A stretch of 64,000 nucleotides of DNA from Streptomyces aurantiacus. GTDB taxonomy: Bacteria; Actinomycetota; Actinomycetes; Streptomycetales; Streptomycetaceae. The stretch lies in NCBI RefSeq assembly GCF_001418335.1, contig NZ_LIPP01000010.1, positions 32,974 to 96,973 of the forward strand. The letters are read 5' to 3'. The stretch's first letter is position 1. The number at the start of each line of letters is the position of its first letter. Below are positions 16,426-26,505 of this stretch, piece by piece. Below the pieces are notes generated by a model. That model did no database searches, had not been told where the DNA came from, and saw only the letters and a program-made list of their open reading frames with translations. The translations under genes were made by a program, and so were the position numbers.

Positions 16426-18204
16426 TTACACGCTCGGTGGTCCGTCGTGCAGCCTGTGCGATTGAGCGATGTATTCCTGCACCGACGACATGGTCTCGAA
16501 GTGGTCGTCCCCAAGCGTCTTGCGCCGGAGCGTCATCGCCGTCTCGAAGTACTCCAACGCTCGCTGCGCTGCAACACCGCTCTCAGCTAGCGCCAACGCC
16601 AGGTGATGCAACGTCACGAGCGTCTCCCGGTGTTCCTCCCCCAGCACCTCGATCTGAATCTGCCAGATCTTCTCCCCAAGCTCAGCGCTCTTGACGCAAT
16701 AGCCGAGTGAGAGCAGTATCCGTGCAATGAACGAGGCGGTACGCAGGGTGTCGGGGTCTGCCTCACCGAGCCGTCTCTCTTGATGTTCCCCGACATTCAT
16801 TGCCACGAGATACGCGGCCTTTGCATCACACTTTTTGAGATACTGAGTCACCGCGAAGCAGTCGGCCAGCACCTGTCGCTCGCGAAGACCTCGCTGGCTC
16901 GGTGTCCCCAACGCCCTGATACTGCTTAGCAACGCCGCCCAGTGGTTGCCGTTTCCGTGGTGAGCGCGTGCCAGTAACCGGTCTGCCTGGACCAGACTCG
17001 GGTCTGTGTCATCCAACTGCCGTTCCCATGCGTCCCTGAGTCTGGTGAGATTACGGTGGGCATCACCGAACCGTCGATGAAGCAGCAGGACGTCCACGAG
17101 GCCAAGCATTGCGCAGCGCCCCTGTGGCGTACGGATCAGCGCGGGATCAAGGTTCCGGAAGCACTCAGCTGCTTCTTCAGATGGCGCACTCAGTGTCCGT
17201 CCATTGGTGTCCCGAAGTCCTGCTTCGAAGGCGACCAGCAGCGCCTCAACGAGGCGATCGATCCGCGGTCGGTCCTGGTCGTCCAGTGAATGCATGGCGA
17301 CGAGGCGTACGAGGCTCTTCACCTCGACACCGCCATTGACATCGAGAGTGACCAAACCGCGTAAGACCAGTTCCTCCAATGCCTCGTACACGGCCCGGTG
17401 AGGCACCTCGTCACCGCGGCGGGGGACATCGTCGACGGAGTACCAGAGGGAGCGGCCCAGGCACCGAGTTGGGAAGACACTTGCCCCGATGACCGCGAAG
17501 GCACTCAACAGATCCTGAGCGAACCGGAACGTTGGCGCCAGGCTCTGGAATGCCGCGCCGATCCGTCCCGTCGGAGAACTGCCGCCTTTCTCGGCAAGCA
17601 GGTGGAGCAGAGTGCTGTGAGGCATCGCCAGGACGCTTTCAGCTGACATTCCCTCGGTCAGCTGCGACCCCATGTATGCCAACGCCGGGGGCCAGTAGTC
17701 CAACCGGTCGGCCAGGCGCCCGGCAGAATCCCGCGACAGCCCCGGCTGGTACCGGCGCAGAAGTCGAACCGCATCGTCCTGGCTCAGTGCGGCAACTTCC
17801 AGTACCTCGGCCACACCGAGCCAGAGATGCGGGGCGGCAGCTGACGTTAGTAGGGTATCCGGGCCGTCGACGGGCAGGAGTCCGGCGACATCGGGCGGAT
17901 GGCCCACTCCGTCAATTGCCAGAAGGGCGCGGCCTCCGACGCTCCTGAACCGGTGCAGGGCGCGGGTGATCAGACGAGCGGCGGTGTCGGGGTCGGTGAA
18001 TTCGATCCATTCGATGTCCGCGTAGCACCGTTGCACCCGGTGCAGGTACTCGACGGCAGTTGCTGTCGCTCCGGAGCCGAGGATGCTGCGCAGTACAACC
18101 GGCCGGCCGCCGAGTGCGCTCAACGCACGAGGGATGTCCTCCTCTAGCAGGCAGTCCCGGCCGACGAAGTCCTGAGGACGTCTCGGTAGTGCCGCGCCAT
18201 GCAT
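16426..18204 (-). CDS. STAND/NB-ARC-like protein with C-terminal TPRs and degenerate P-loop
   Basis: FVGRD at 13-17 followed by VVLRSILGSGATATAVEYLHR (36-56) matches the start of STAND NTPases, where GxGGxGKT is expected, but the GK[ST] is replaced by GATAT. A Walker B-like ALLAIDG follows at 93-99. The C-terminal 250 residues contain helical repeats (RRFGDAHRNLTRLRDAWERQL, LGEADPDTLRTASFIARILLSLG, LGEEHRETLVTLHHLALALAESG) typical of tetratricopeptides. I chose ATG 18204 because GAGGGGGC lies 7 bases upstream; a TTG at 18291 is possible. It lies about 100 bp after jetD on the same strand and may be a sensor or accessory of the Wadjet system; this is inference. Confidence 0.65.
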   Translation of the reverse strand: MHGAALPRRPQDFVGRDCLLEEDIPRALSALGGRPVVLRSILGSGATATAVEYLHRVQRCYADIEWIEFTDPDTAARLITRALHRFRSVGGRALLAIDGVGHPPDVAGLLPVDGPDTLLTSAAAPHLWLGVAEVLEVAALSQDDAVRLLRRYQPGLSRDSAGRLADRLDYWPPALAYMGSQLTEGMSAESVLAMPHSTLLHLLAEKGGSSPTGRIGAAFQSLAPTFRFAQDLLSAFAVIGASVFPTRCLGRSLWYSVDDVPRRGDEVPHRAVYEALEELVLRGLVTLDVNGGVEVKSLVRLVAMHSLDDQDRPRIDRLVEALLVAFEAGLRDTNGRTLSAPSEEAAECFRNLDPALIRTPQGRCAMLGLVDVLLLHRRFGDAHRNLTRLRDAWERQLDDTDPSLVQADRLLARAHHGNGNHWAALLSSIRALGTPSQRGLRERQVLADCFAVTQYLKKCDAKAAYLVAMNVGEHQERRLGEADPDTLRTASFIARILLSLGYCVKSAELGEKIWQIQIEVLGEEHRETLVTLHHLALALAESGVAAQRALEYFETAMTLRRKTLGDDHFETMSSVQEYIAQSHRLHDGPPSV

Positions 18205-18306
18205 CTGAACAGCCCCCTCATGACCCTGTCCGTAGACATGTGTCGCGATTTGGCGCGCCGTACAGGCGCCTTGAAACTGAGCAACGAACAAGCCGACCCG
18301 GGGTTC

Positions 18307-19446
18307 TCACCGCACGTCCGCGTGCCAGGCGTTGGCCATGCAGAGGTGACGTAGGCCGACCCATTCCTGAGCCAAGCGCTCGCCCTTGATGAGCAGTTCG
18401 ACAGCTCGGTCGCGGTGCCGTTCGCAAAGCCAGCCGGCCAGTTCCTCTGCCCGGTCCCGGGTTACGGGTTTCTCCTTGCCAGGAAGAGGGGTGCCGAGTT
18501 CGAACAGGGCGTCGTACAACTTCACTGCGGGGAGGACCGGTGGCAGGCCTGCCGCTCGTGCCTGAGCGTTGGCGCGTATGGGAATTGCGAGTCCGCTGGC
18601 GTCGAGGTCGCCGAAATAGCGAATGGCCGCCACCCCGTGATCGGGACGGATGCTGCGGACCGAGGAGACGAACGACTTGCCAATCCCCCAGGCCAAGTGG
18701 CCCAGGCCGTGATCCATTGTCCTCAGGGCCTCGGCCATGGACCAGCATGTGGTGTAGTTCTCTACTACGAACAGGATGTCACCGCGATCCATCGAGGCGT
18801 ATCCACGTTTGCCCGCTTTGGCGAGATATACCTCGGTGAGCAATGGTGGCTCGGATTTCAAGATGTCCAGGAAATCGCGCATATATTGCTGATCGGAGAA
18901 AAGCCACCCGAAGGATATTTCTCGAAACGCCTTCTCTGGTTCTGAGAAGTAGGTAGTAAATTTTCCCTTTCCGAAGATCTCCAGTGCGCGCTCACACAGG
19001 GGTATGAGAGTCGGGTCCGGGTCGCTCATCAACCATTCATTAACTGCGACATAGGCGGTTAGTTGTTTGGCTTTTCGGTTCCACTCATGCGCCACTCGAC
19101 CCATCTTCTCGTGGAGTGGCGGCATGGTCACCTCAGGTTCTGCCGGAGGTGGAGGTGAGTACACCCAGAGATTCATGGGGAGTTCGAGTCGCTCTTTGTC
19201 AGTTTTCTCCATCTGTCGGATTCCCCCTTGATTTTCGAGTCGTTCAAGGCACTTGAGGATTTCCCGGGATTCGAATGCGTCGACTGGAGATGTTCGATAC
19301 ACGTCCCGATGGATCTCCTTGAAGTCGGACATGGTCAACTTGTGTCTCCGGGCGGAACTCCTCTTGCCTGCTGAAGCTCTGAAGCGCAGGGCTTCAAGCA
19401 TTTCCTGGTCTAGTCGGTCGAGTATCGTCACTTCAGTCTTCGTCAT
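18307..19446 (-). CDS. jetD: Wadjet JetD-like nuclease subunit (Toprim/DUF2220)
   Basis: JetD is the topoisomerase VI-like nuclease that cleaves plasmid DNA after extrusion by the JetABC motor. The 379-aa protein has an N-terminal winged-helix part (residues 1-100) and a C-terminal Toprim-like domain with Glu229 in ILFVVENYTT and Asp280/Asp282 in RYFGDLDASG, the expected metal-binding residues. ATG 19446 overlaps the end of jetC by 14 bases. Base composition is visibly richer in A and T (about 18.7-19.2 kb) than the chromosome around, a sign of transfer. Confidence 0.85.
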   Translation of the reverse strand: MTKTEVTILDRLDQEMLEALRFRASAGKRSSARRHKLTMSDFKEIHRDVYRTSPVDAFESREILKCLERLENQGGIRQMEKTDKERLELPMNLWVYSPPPPAEPEVTMPPLHEKMGRVAHEWNRKAKQLTAYVAVNEWLMSDPDPTLIPLCERALEIFGKGKFTTYFSEPEKAFREISFGWLFSDQQYMRDFLDILKSEPPLLTEVYLAKAGKRGYASMDRGDILFVVENYTTCWSMAEALRTMDHGLGHLAWGIGKSFVSSVRSIRPDHGVAAIRYFGDLDASGLAIPIRANAQARAAGLPPVLPAVKLYDALFELGTPLPGKEKPVTRDRAEELAGWLCERHRDRAVELLIKGERLAQEWVGLRHLCMANAWHADVR

Positions 19447-22400
19447 CGTTTTCCGTGTGGCGCCTGTAGTAGCGAGCGGTGGAGATTTCCGAGTTCCGGC
19501 CGCCGGGCAGTGAGCCGTCCAGCAGGGTCTCCATTTCCCCTTGTACCCTCAGATATTTTCGGTGAGTCCGCAGGTCGGCGTCATTGCGCATACGGATGAC
19601 CAAGGGGAAGTTGTCCAGGACGGTGAGGTCGAAGATGCCGGTGGTGTAGATGAGCTGCACCCCCAGGGCAGCCGCCACTGCTTGCTGGAGACGCAGCAGG
19701 TAGGTAGCCGATGCCCGGCCAATCGGGTTGTCCAGAAAGAGGACACCGGAGTGACGGCGCCCCGTTCGGCCCCGCTCGTTCGAACGCAGTGCGGCCATGG
19801 TGCAGTAGAGAATGATCGCCGCGGTCAGAACCTGTCCGCCGGAGAACACGTCCTTGAGTTCGGACACCGGCACCCGGTGTTTGCGCAGAACGGCATCCGG
19901 CTTCAGGATCCGGACTCTGAAGCCCTTGCTCCCCACTGCTGACGCCACACCCCGCAGCAGCAGCGACATCCCGTCCCGCTTGATCGCCCGGCCGGCCACC
20001 ACATCGGCGGATGCCTCATCGACCACGGCGGCGAGCCGGTCGGTCAAGGCGTCATCCTTCGCCGCGGTGAATCCGATACGAAGGAAGGGCTCTCCCGACC
20101 AGTCCGCCAGCCCCTCGGGCAACCGGGAGAAACGCTCAGCTCGTTGAAGGGTGCGCAGCGCTTCCTCCACTTGCTGCTTCATCTGCCGGACAATCTGCCT
20201 GCGGTGCCGGTCGATCGAGTCCAAGTCGACGTCGAGCGAGCGCAGTCTCTGGCGTAGCGCCTTCTCCCACTGCTCGGCCATGATGGGCAGTTCCGCGCGT
20301 TCCGTGCTCAGGATGATGCTGCGGCTGGGAAGGTTCAGAGCTGCGAAGCGGCTGTCGGCCGCGTGGCCCGCCAGCCGGTCGGCATGCTTGCGCTCGTCTC
20401 GCTGGGCGGTATCCGCGGCCTTACTGGTTTCGGCGTATACGGACTTGAGGCTGTCGTGCCGGTGGCGTGCCGCGGTGATGTCACCCTCGAACCCCTTGTC
20501 GTCAGGGTGGGGCTCGGGGCCCGATCCTGGTCCGAGAACGTCTGTCAGATCCCGAAAGATGTCCGCCTGGCGTTTGGCCTCGGTGGCCTCCCGGTCGGCG
20601 CGTTCGCTGTGGAAGCGCAACTCCTGCCGAATGCGGTCGGTCATCTCCCGGCTCTGCTCGGCCTCTGCGATGGACTTCAACCCCTCGCCGAGATGCCCGG
20701 GACGGGCGTACGGCGCCAGGTCGATGTCCTCCTCCGGCTCGACGAACGCATGGGCATCCGCCTTCCGGGCAGTGGTCACAGCGGTCAGTTCGGCGAGCCT
20801 GTCCTCCATGGCGACGACGGCACGTTCGGCCATCTCACGCGCCAGCGCCCGGGAAGCGTGGTCAGCAGCGTCCGGCCCGTCCAACAGTTCCACGGCGCGT
20901 TGCCGCACCAGCTCGTCGATATCTTTGATCTCGTTCTCGGCCGCGTCGACCCGGTCACGAGCCAGCGTGGCCTTCGCCTGGAGGTCGTCGCCGACCTTGA
21001 CCCGCTGGTACTCGTCGGAGGCGGAGACGTAGGCGCGGCGGAGGATCTCCAGCGGCTGTCCGGGCACGGCGTCGTGATCCGGTACGGCGTCGGTTGCGGG
21101 TAGCTGCGCCAGCTCGTCGATCAGGCGCTGCGCGGTCCCTTTCAGCGCGTCTGCGGCTCGTCGATGCTCAGCTGCCTGGGAACGGCACTGTTCGCTGCGT
21201 ACCGCCGCGTTCTGGGCCGTCTCCCGTTGCTTGGCGGCGGCGTCCTGAGCGGTGCGCTCCGCCTCCAGCCAGCTGGGTATGCGGGCTTCCCGAGTAGCCA
21301 GCTCGGCGAGCGCGTCCGCGGCTCGTTCGAGCTTGCGGTGGGTGTCTCGCTCGGGGGGAATGGCGTCCTTGACGGTCAGCCGTTCAGAGGCAAGCCGTTC
21401 GCGCACGGCGTCCTGCGCTACGACCAGTTCCCTCGCGGCTGCCAGTTCCGTGCTCTTCTGATTCACTTCGCCGAGTAGGGCGTCGAGTCGTCCCGGAGGG
21501 AACTCCCGGCGCCAGTCCGACAGGCGGGCGGACAACGTGATGTAGAGATTCAACCGCTGCTGCAGAGAAGCGAGTTCGCGCGCATGGAGGCTGTGGCGAT
21601 GGTTGAGCCGGGCCAGTTCGTCGACCGCCGCCCGCTCGTCGTACAGCGCGGGATGTACGGGCACCACGTATTCGGCGTTCTCCCGTTCAGGCGGCGCTGA
21701 GAGCAGGTGTTTCTTGGTGCCGAGGGCAAGGTGTTCGGTGGGCCACAGCTGGCTCGCGGTCAGCACTTCGCACGCCGCGTCAAAGCGTTCGGCCTCGTTC
21801 ACCACGATGCCGGTGACCAGACTCGGTACCTGATGCACGATCTGTCGGCGGCGGTCCACGCTGCTGATGGCGGCCACGTACTCCCAACCGGTCCAAGCCT
21901 TGATTCCGGCCTTCTCCAGCGCCTGGCACACCTGGACGGCTTCTACCGAGGGCGGCAGAAGTTCGGTGGTTTCCAGCGCTGTCCTGGCACGCTCATCGTC
22001 GGCGATCTTCACCTGCAACGTCGCGACGGCGCTTTCCGCGTCCTGACGGGCGTCGGCCAGCCGGCTCAGCAGGGCGGTGAAGTCCGCCTCCAGGTCCACC
22101 GGATCGGTACCGATCAGCCCGGCGAACCCGGGATCGGCAGTCAGCGCGTCGGTACGAGCGCGCGCCTCGCGGTAGTCGCGTTCGGCCAGGCTGTGAGATT
22201 CGCTGGAGGTAGCCAGCGCCTGTTGGGCCCGGCGGCAAGCGCCTTGGGCCAGATCGTGTTCCGTGTCCAGCCGGGTCAACGCGGCATCCAGCTCGTCGAT
22301 CCTGGCTGCTGCCTCTTCGGCCCTCTTCCTGGTGGTGTCGGCGGCTTCGCGAACCCGCATGCCGTCGGGGGCGAGGCCTTCCCTGACTGCGGTCTCTATT

Positions 22401-23878
22401 GCCTGCCTGACGCCCTCGATGTTGCTCTTGTGGACTCCGGCATCGGCCGAGTGGACGGCGGCCTGGGCGATGGCGGCATTGTGTTCGGCCTGGGCGAGCC
22501 CCGCTTCGATGTCCTGTGCCGAGCCCGCCGTTTCGGCGTCGGTCGCCTCCTGCCTGGCTCGGTCACGCAGCTGGATCAGGGACCGCCGCAACGCCCCAGC
22601 CGCCGAGTCACGGGCTTCGAGTGCCGGACGAGCCGCCTCATGCGTGGCCGCGATCACCTTGCTGAGCCGCAGCTCCTCTGTGACAGCGTCCTGGTGCCGC
22701 AACACTGTGGGGACGACTCCCCATGCCTTCTCGACAAGTTGCGCCCGCCGGAACTGACGCCGGTGATGCTCCTCCTCCGCCAATGCCTCGTCGAACCGCA
22801 TACGAGCGACCAACCGACGCAGTTCGGTGATGATCTCGATGATGTGCTGATACCGGTCCTCTTCCCGGCGCAGGTCGTCCCTCAGCTGCTGGCTCTCTGT
22901 CTGATGCCGATCGGCGCGTTCGTTTTCGCGTATGGACCGGATGCGGATCAGCCGCAGGATCTCGTCGAGCCGTTCGTGCGCCTCGTCCCTGCGCGCGATC
23001 GCTGCCAGTCCGATCTGACGAGCCTGCGCAAGGGGATCCAGAGCTTTCAGGGCGCCTTGGACAAAATCCTTCTCCAGTTCGAGATCGCCACGCACCGAGA
23101 GTTTGTCGGCGTATGCGTTGAGGACGTCCGCAAGATCCGTCGGCGGCTCGGTCGGCAGCACCACGCCAAGCAGGAAGTTGACGAACGCGCTGTCGCTGGC
23201 GAAGGAGAACACATCGGCGGCTTCTCCCTCGTCGGCGTTCATGGCCCGCTGGTACCGGAAGAGTTCGGGATCGAGGCCGAGGTCGGTCAGCCGGTCGGTC
23301 CACTGCCTGTGGACCCGCAGACAGGCGTACTCCATTGCTGGATCGGCTTCCGCGGTGGCGAGCATCGCATCGCAGAACTCCGGCAGTGGGCGGTACCGGC
23401 CCTCGCTGACGAACGGCAGGTTCCGCAATCCGGCGGTCTCCGTCGGCCGGAAGTGATACCAGCGCTCCACCAGTTGCTGCCGGTCGCGGGACGGCCGGCC
23501 GTTGCGCCAGGCGGACACCTTGCCGGTCACCAGGTGCCGGCCACTTTTCGCGTGGACCCACTCCAACACGACGTGCGAGACGTCGTTTTCGAGAACGAAG
23601 CTGTCCAGCGCGTGCGTGCTGGTCGTGCCGACGACCTCCCGCCGTCCCGGCAGTATGACGGAGAAGATCAGCTTGATCAGAACGGATTTTCCACCGCCGT
23701 TCTCCAGATGCAGCACGCTGGCCGGAGACGGCCGCTGCACTCGCTCCTCTTCGCCGAACAACAGAGTGGGCTGCGCGGATACTGTGGCCCCCGCACCGCT
23801 GAAGTCCAGCAGTACGTCTTCATAGCGGGCGGCCTCCGGTCCCACCGCACGCAACAGCACGCGGGCGAGCTCATACAC
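19433..23878 (-). CDS. jetC: Wadjet JetC-like SMC/MukB-type ATPase
   Basis: This large (1481 aa) condensin-like ATPase has an N-terminal P-loop LENGGGKS (58-65), long heptad-rich coiled coils (about 280-1180) rich in Ala, Glu and Arg, and a C-terminal head with FSGGQVLTAAIILYC as ABC signature and GVLFLDNPIG as Walker B. Walker A lacks the first Gly of GxxxxGKS. The Walker B Asp is followed by Asn rather than Glu. JetC is the motor that extrudes circular plasmid DNA with JetA and JetB. GTG 23878 follows GGAGGAACAGA and overlaps jetB by 8 bases. Its length exceeds the type I proteins I know, so the subtype is left open. Confidence 0.82.
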   Translation of the reverse strand: MYELARVLLRAVGPEAARYEDVLLDFSGAGATVSAQPTLLFGEEERVQRPSPASVLHLENGGGKSVLIKLIFSVILPGRREVVGTTSTHALDSFVLENDVSHVVLEWVHAKSGRHLVTGKVSAWRNGRPSRDRQQLVERWYHFRPTETAGLRNLPFVSEGRYRPLPEFCDAMLATAEADPAMEYACLRVHRQWTDRLTDLGLDPELFRYQRAMNADEGEAADVFSFASDSAFVNFLLGVVLPTEPPTDLADVLNAYADKLSVRGDLELEKDFVQGALKALDPLAQARQIGLAAIARRDEAHERLDEILRLIRIRSIRENERADRHQTESQQLRDDLRREEDRYQHIIEIITELRRLVARMRFDEALAEEEHHRRQFRRAQLVEKAWGVVPTVLRHQDAVTEELRLSKVIAATHEAARPALEARDSAAGALRRSLIQLRDRARQEATDAETAGSAQDIEAGLAQAEHNAAIAQAAVHSADAGVHKSNIEGVRQAIETAVREGLAPDGMRVREAADTTRKRAEEAAARIDELDAALTRLDTEHDLAQGACRRAQQALATSSESHSLAERDYREARARTDALTADPGFAGLIGTDPVDLEADFTALLSRLADARQDAESAVATLQVKIADDERARTALETTELLPPSVEAVQVCQALEKAGIKAWTGWEYVAAISSVDRRRQIVHQVPSLVTGIVVNEAERFDAACEVLTASQLWPTEHLALGTKKHLLSAPPERENAEYVVPVHPALYDERAAVDELARLNHRHSLHARELASLQQRLNLYITLSARLSDWRREFPPGRLDALLGEVNQKSTELAAARELVVAQDAVRERLASERLTVKDAIPPERDTHRKLERAADALAELATREARIPSWLEAERTAQDAAAKQRETAQNAAVRSEQCRSQAAEHRRAADALKGTAQRLIDELAQLPATDAVPDHDAVPGQPLEILRRAYVSASDEYQRVKVGDDLQAKATLARDRVDAAENEIKDIDELVRQRAVELLDGPDAADHASRALAREMAERAVVAMEDRLAELTAVTTARKADAHAFVEPEEDIDLAPYARPGHLGEGLKSIAEAEQSREMTDRIRQELRFHSERADREATEAKRQADIFRDLTDVLGPGSGPEPHPDDKGFEGDITAARHRHDSLKSVYAETSKAADTAQRDERKHADRLAGHAADSRFAALNLPSRSIILSTERAELPIMAEQWEKALRQRLRSLDVDLDSIDRHRRQIVRQMKQQVEEALRTLQRAERFSRLPEGLADWSGEPFLRIGFTAAKDDALTDRLAAVVDEASADVVAGRAIKRDGMSLLLRGVASAVGSKGFRVRILKPDAVLRKHRVPVSELKDVFSGGQVLTAAIILYCTMAALRSNERGRTGRRHSGVLFLDNPIGRASATYLLRLQQAVAAALGVQLIYTTGIFDLTVLDNFPLVIRMRNDADLRTHRKYLRVQGEMETLLDGSLPGGRNSEISTARYYRRHTENDDED

Positions 23879-24701
23879 TCTGTTCCTCCTGCGTGTCCCG
23901 CAGGGTCGGGACCACGACCCGCAGGGTGCCGGATGAATCCGTCAAGGGCACCACATTGAGCTTGAGCAGTTCGTTGAAGGCGTTGGTCGCTGCCAGTTCC
24001 CGTACCTGGAGTTGGTAGCGGGGGGTCGTACGGTAGTTACCTTCTCGCGGATCGCCGACAACGGTGAGGAACCCACTGTCGGTAAGGAAGTTGAGGGCCC
24101 GGCCAACCATCGCCTTGGTGGAATTCGGAGCCGCGCGCTCGTCCTTCGTTCGAGACGCCTCAGGACGGCGGGAGTACGCGTGCCATACCTTCTCCAGCTC
24201 GGGCGTCTCGGTGGGGGTGTCCGTCTCCTCTCCACCCTCGGCAGCCTTTTTCTGTAACTTGTGGCAGGTGTCCCGGACTGTGGCGTCGACGAGGCTGACG
24301 CTGATTCGGCCGATGTATCCGTCCTGTGCAAGGTCGTCGGGGCGCGGGAACGCCAGGGCGGCGATGGCGAGGTGGATGATCCCGTGCAGTACCTTCTCGG
24401 TGTCGCCTCGCTCTCCCCGGTACTTCGCGCGCTTCGCGTAGTCATCCATCTTGGTCTCGAAGACTGAACCGTCGAGTGCGGCGAGCACCACGGCCGCGGT
24501 GTCCCTGTCGCTGCCCAGAGCCTTCAGCCCCAGCCCCCGGCCGATGCGGTCGGTCAGCGTCCGGAAAGCGTCGTCCCGACGGTATCGCTGGGCCAGGTCG
24601 AGGTAGTCGCCGTCGCGTGAGGGGAGCACTCGTGGACGTAGGGCGAAGGCAACGAGCCGTGCGGCGGCCTCGGCGTCGTCAGTGGTGTATCCGTGGGTCA
24701 C
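23871..24701 (-). CDS. jetB: Wadjet JetB-like subunit (MukE/KITE-type)
   Basis: The 276-aa protein sits between JetA-like and JetC-like genes and has the size and helix-rich layout of KITE/MukE-type winged-helix subunits (for example KAMVGRALNFLTDSGFLTVVGDPREGNYRTTPRYQLQVRELA). It should bridge kleisin and SMC heads. No enzymatic motif is seen. The GTG start at 24701 overlaps the jetA stop (GTGA) and its stop overlaps jetC, so the genes are translationally coupled. Assignment rests mainly on gene order. Confidence 0.7.
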   Translation of the reverse strand: MTHGYTTDDAEAAARLVAFALRPRVLPSRDGDYLDLAQRYRRDDAFRTLTDRIGRGLGLKALGSDRDTAAVVLAALDGSVFETKMDDYAKRAKYRGERGDTEKVLHGIIHLAIAALAFPRPDDLAQDGYIGRISVSLVDATVRDTCHKLQKKAAEGGEETDTPTETPELEKVWHAYSRRPEASRTKDERAAPNSTKAMVGRALNFLTDSGFLTVVGDPREGNYRTTPRYQLQVRELAATNAFNELLKLNVVPLTDSSGTLRVVVPTLRDTQEEQSV

Positions 24702-26269
24702 GCGAAAAGCTCCTGCTCTGGCGTCCGCGATGAGGAAAGGGGGCGGTCCGAGTTCCGTGGTCCGCCTGGTGCGTGGGCGCGGTCGATGGGCAGCGAGGCC
24801 AGTAGCAGGTCGTCGCCGCCGAAATCCTCGTCGTCCAGCTCATCACCGGTGGGTACGGCGACAAGTACGCGCTGCACACCGGCGCGTACGGCGTCACCAA
24901 CCGGAGGACTGAATGCGTGGCCGACCCTGTGCAGGACGAGCCGAGCCACTTCTGGGCCTGCGGATCGGCGCGCCCGCGCCAGCAGCAGGCTCAACAACTC
25001 GGGCCGGTCACGGATATCGAGGAGCCCGTCAACCATCCGCTGGTGCTCCTCGGTGAAAACGAGCACGTCCGTCGGGGCGCCCAGTTCCGGATCGGGCACC
25101 TCCGCACCGTACGGCTCCGGCTGCGGCCCCGACTCGAAGAGCCGCGAGACGATCGACGGCATCCACACGGCGTCCGGTACAGCGGGGGCCACGGCCGCAC
25201 GGAAGTAGTCCATGAGCGTGGGCAGTGCTTCGGCGACCGTCAATCCGAGTGCTGGAAGGAGCAGTTGGCCGAAGAGATCCAGAGCCGCGCGCTGTGGCGG
25301 TCCGGAGAACTCTTGGCGGTCCTGCTCGCTCCGGAAGAGGTCACCCGCGGTTTGAAGACGCTGCTGCAACTGCATGTGACGGCTGATGCAGTCCCGGACA
25401 ATGAAGACCAGCTCCGCCGCACGTTGCTTGTGGCGCGAGTTATCTGCTTCGTCACGCTTTTCGGTGATGTGCGAGAGGATCTGGTTCTCCATCTCGTACC
25501 GGTTCTCGATGTGGGAGAGCGCGGCGTTCAGAAGATTGGGCACTTCGTGCTCCCAGTCCACCGTCCGCACATCGCGGCGCGTGGCGTCCAACTGCTGGCG
25601 CAGCGACTCCCCGTACTGCACCGTACGGTGCCGGGCCTGCTCTGCGGCGACCTTGGCATCATCCAGGCGCCCTCGCTCGATCAGGTTCCGCAGCTTGTGT
25701 TCCGCAGCCACCTGAGCCGACTCCACGTCGGTGTCGAGCGCGCCGACGAGTACGTTGATGGCCTCGTCCGTGGTCCGCAAGCGGATCTTGCCCTCGGTCG
25801 CACGCTCGACGATCAGTTTGAAGTCGAACTCATGGCGTCCGTAGGCTCCGTCGTCGTCAATGCGGCCGTATGTCCAGCTGAAGCCGCGATCCACCGTTCC
25901 GACATTGATCAGTTTGTGGAGAACCCACTCGGCCACCGCCAGATGTTCGTCGGCGCTTCGCTGCGGTTGCTGGACCGCGGCGAACCGGGCGACCTGACTC
26001 ACCACGCTCACCGGATCCGCTCCGGAATCGAAGTCCATGGCGATCGTCACCTGGTCGATGACGTGCAGTGCTATCTCCGCCATCTGGTAGTCGCGGACAT
26101 CAGCCCACTCCACCTTGTGTTTGTAGACATCGAGTGCTTGTAACGGTGCTGTGCACGCGAGTGCTTTGACCCGGCGCACCAATCCGTCATCAGGCAGCGT
26201 CGCCGCATGCTGCTCGTCGTCACCGTAGAACGTCACCGCACAGCCGCCACGCCGAGCGTCGGGCAACAT
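24698..26269 (-). CDS. jetA: Wadjet JetA-like subunit (kleisin/MukF-type)
   Basis: The 523-aa protein is mostly helical, with a central coiled-coil part (DTDVESAQVAAEHKLRNLIERGRLDDAKVAAEQARHRT and ITEKRDEADNSRHKQRAAEL) and an acidic C-terminal stretch DELDDEDFGGDDLL, as in kleisin-like JetA. It is first in the operon JetA-JetB-JetC-JetD. ATG 26269 is the longest start; GTG 26236 (VTFYGDDEQ) is an alternative. The operon promoter must lie in 26270-26505, where I see no clear consensus boxes. The family is assigned by gene order and shape. Confidence 0.7.
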   Translation of the reverse strand: MLPDARRGGCAVTFYGDDEQHAATLPDDGLVRRVKALACTAPLQALDVYKHKVEWADVRDYQMAEIALHVIDQVTIAMDFDSGADPVSVVSQVARFAAVQQPQRSADEHLAVAEWVLHKLINVGTVDRGFSWTYGRIDDDGAYGRHEFDFKLIVERATEGKIRLRTTDEAINVLVGALDTDVESAQVAAEHKLRNLIERGRLDDAKVAAEQARHRTVQYGESLRQQLDATRRDVRTVDWEHEVPNLLNAALSHIENRYEMENQILSHITEKRDEADNSRHKQRAAELVFIVRDCISRHMQLQQRLQTAGDLFRSEQDRQEFSGPPQRAALDLFGQLLLPALGLTVAEALPTLMDYFRAAVAPAVPDAVWMPSIVSRLFESGPQPEPYGAEVPDPELGAPTDVLVFTEEHQRMVDGLLDIRDRPELLSLLLARARRSAGPEVARLVLHRVGHAFSPPVGDAVRAGVQRVLVAVPTGDELDDEDFGGDDLLLASLPIDRAHAPGGPRNSDRPLSSSRTPEQELFA

Positions 26270-26505
26270 CCCGCCAACGCAGTAACGGATAAAGCCACCG
26301 GCTCCTCCTCAGCCATTGAGACCGACGAGTACCTTCTTGCCCGTCAGCAGCACCCGAACCAGGAGAAGGAACCTACTACATGATCGCGACCCTCCGGGAT
26401 GAAACGGATCACCCGGATTGATCCCCCAAGAGGGACGTGGACTCTGAGGTAAGCAGTCGTAAGTCGTGTCGCAGATCTCCTTTTGCGGAAGCGTGGTGGG
26501 GACAA

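Noticed and set aside
21707..23959. Long plus-strand frame of 750 codons opposite jetC
   Set aside because: It is a shadow of the jetC coding strand in GC-rich DNA, with no domain pattern; jetC has motifs and a ribosome binding site.
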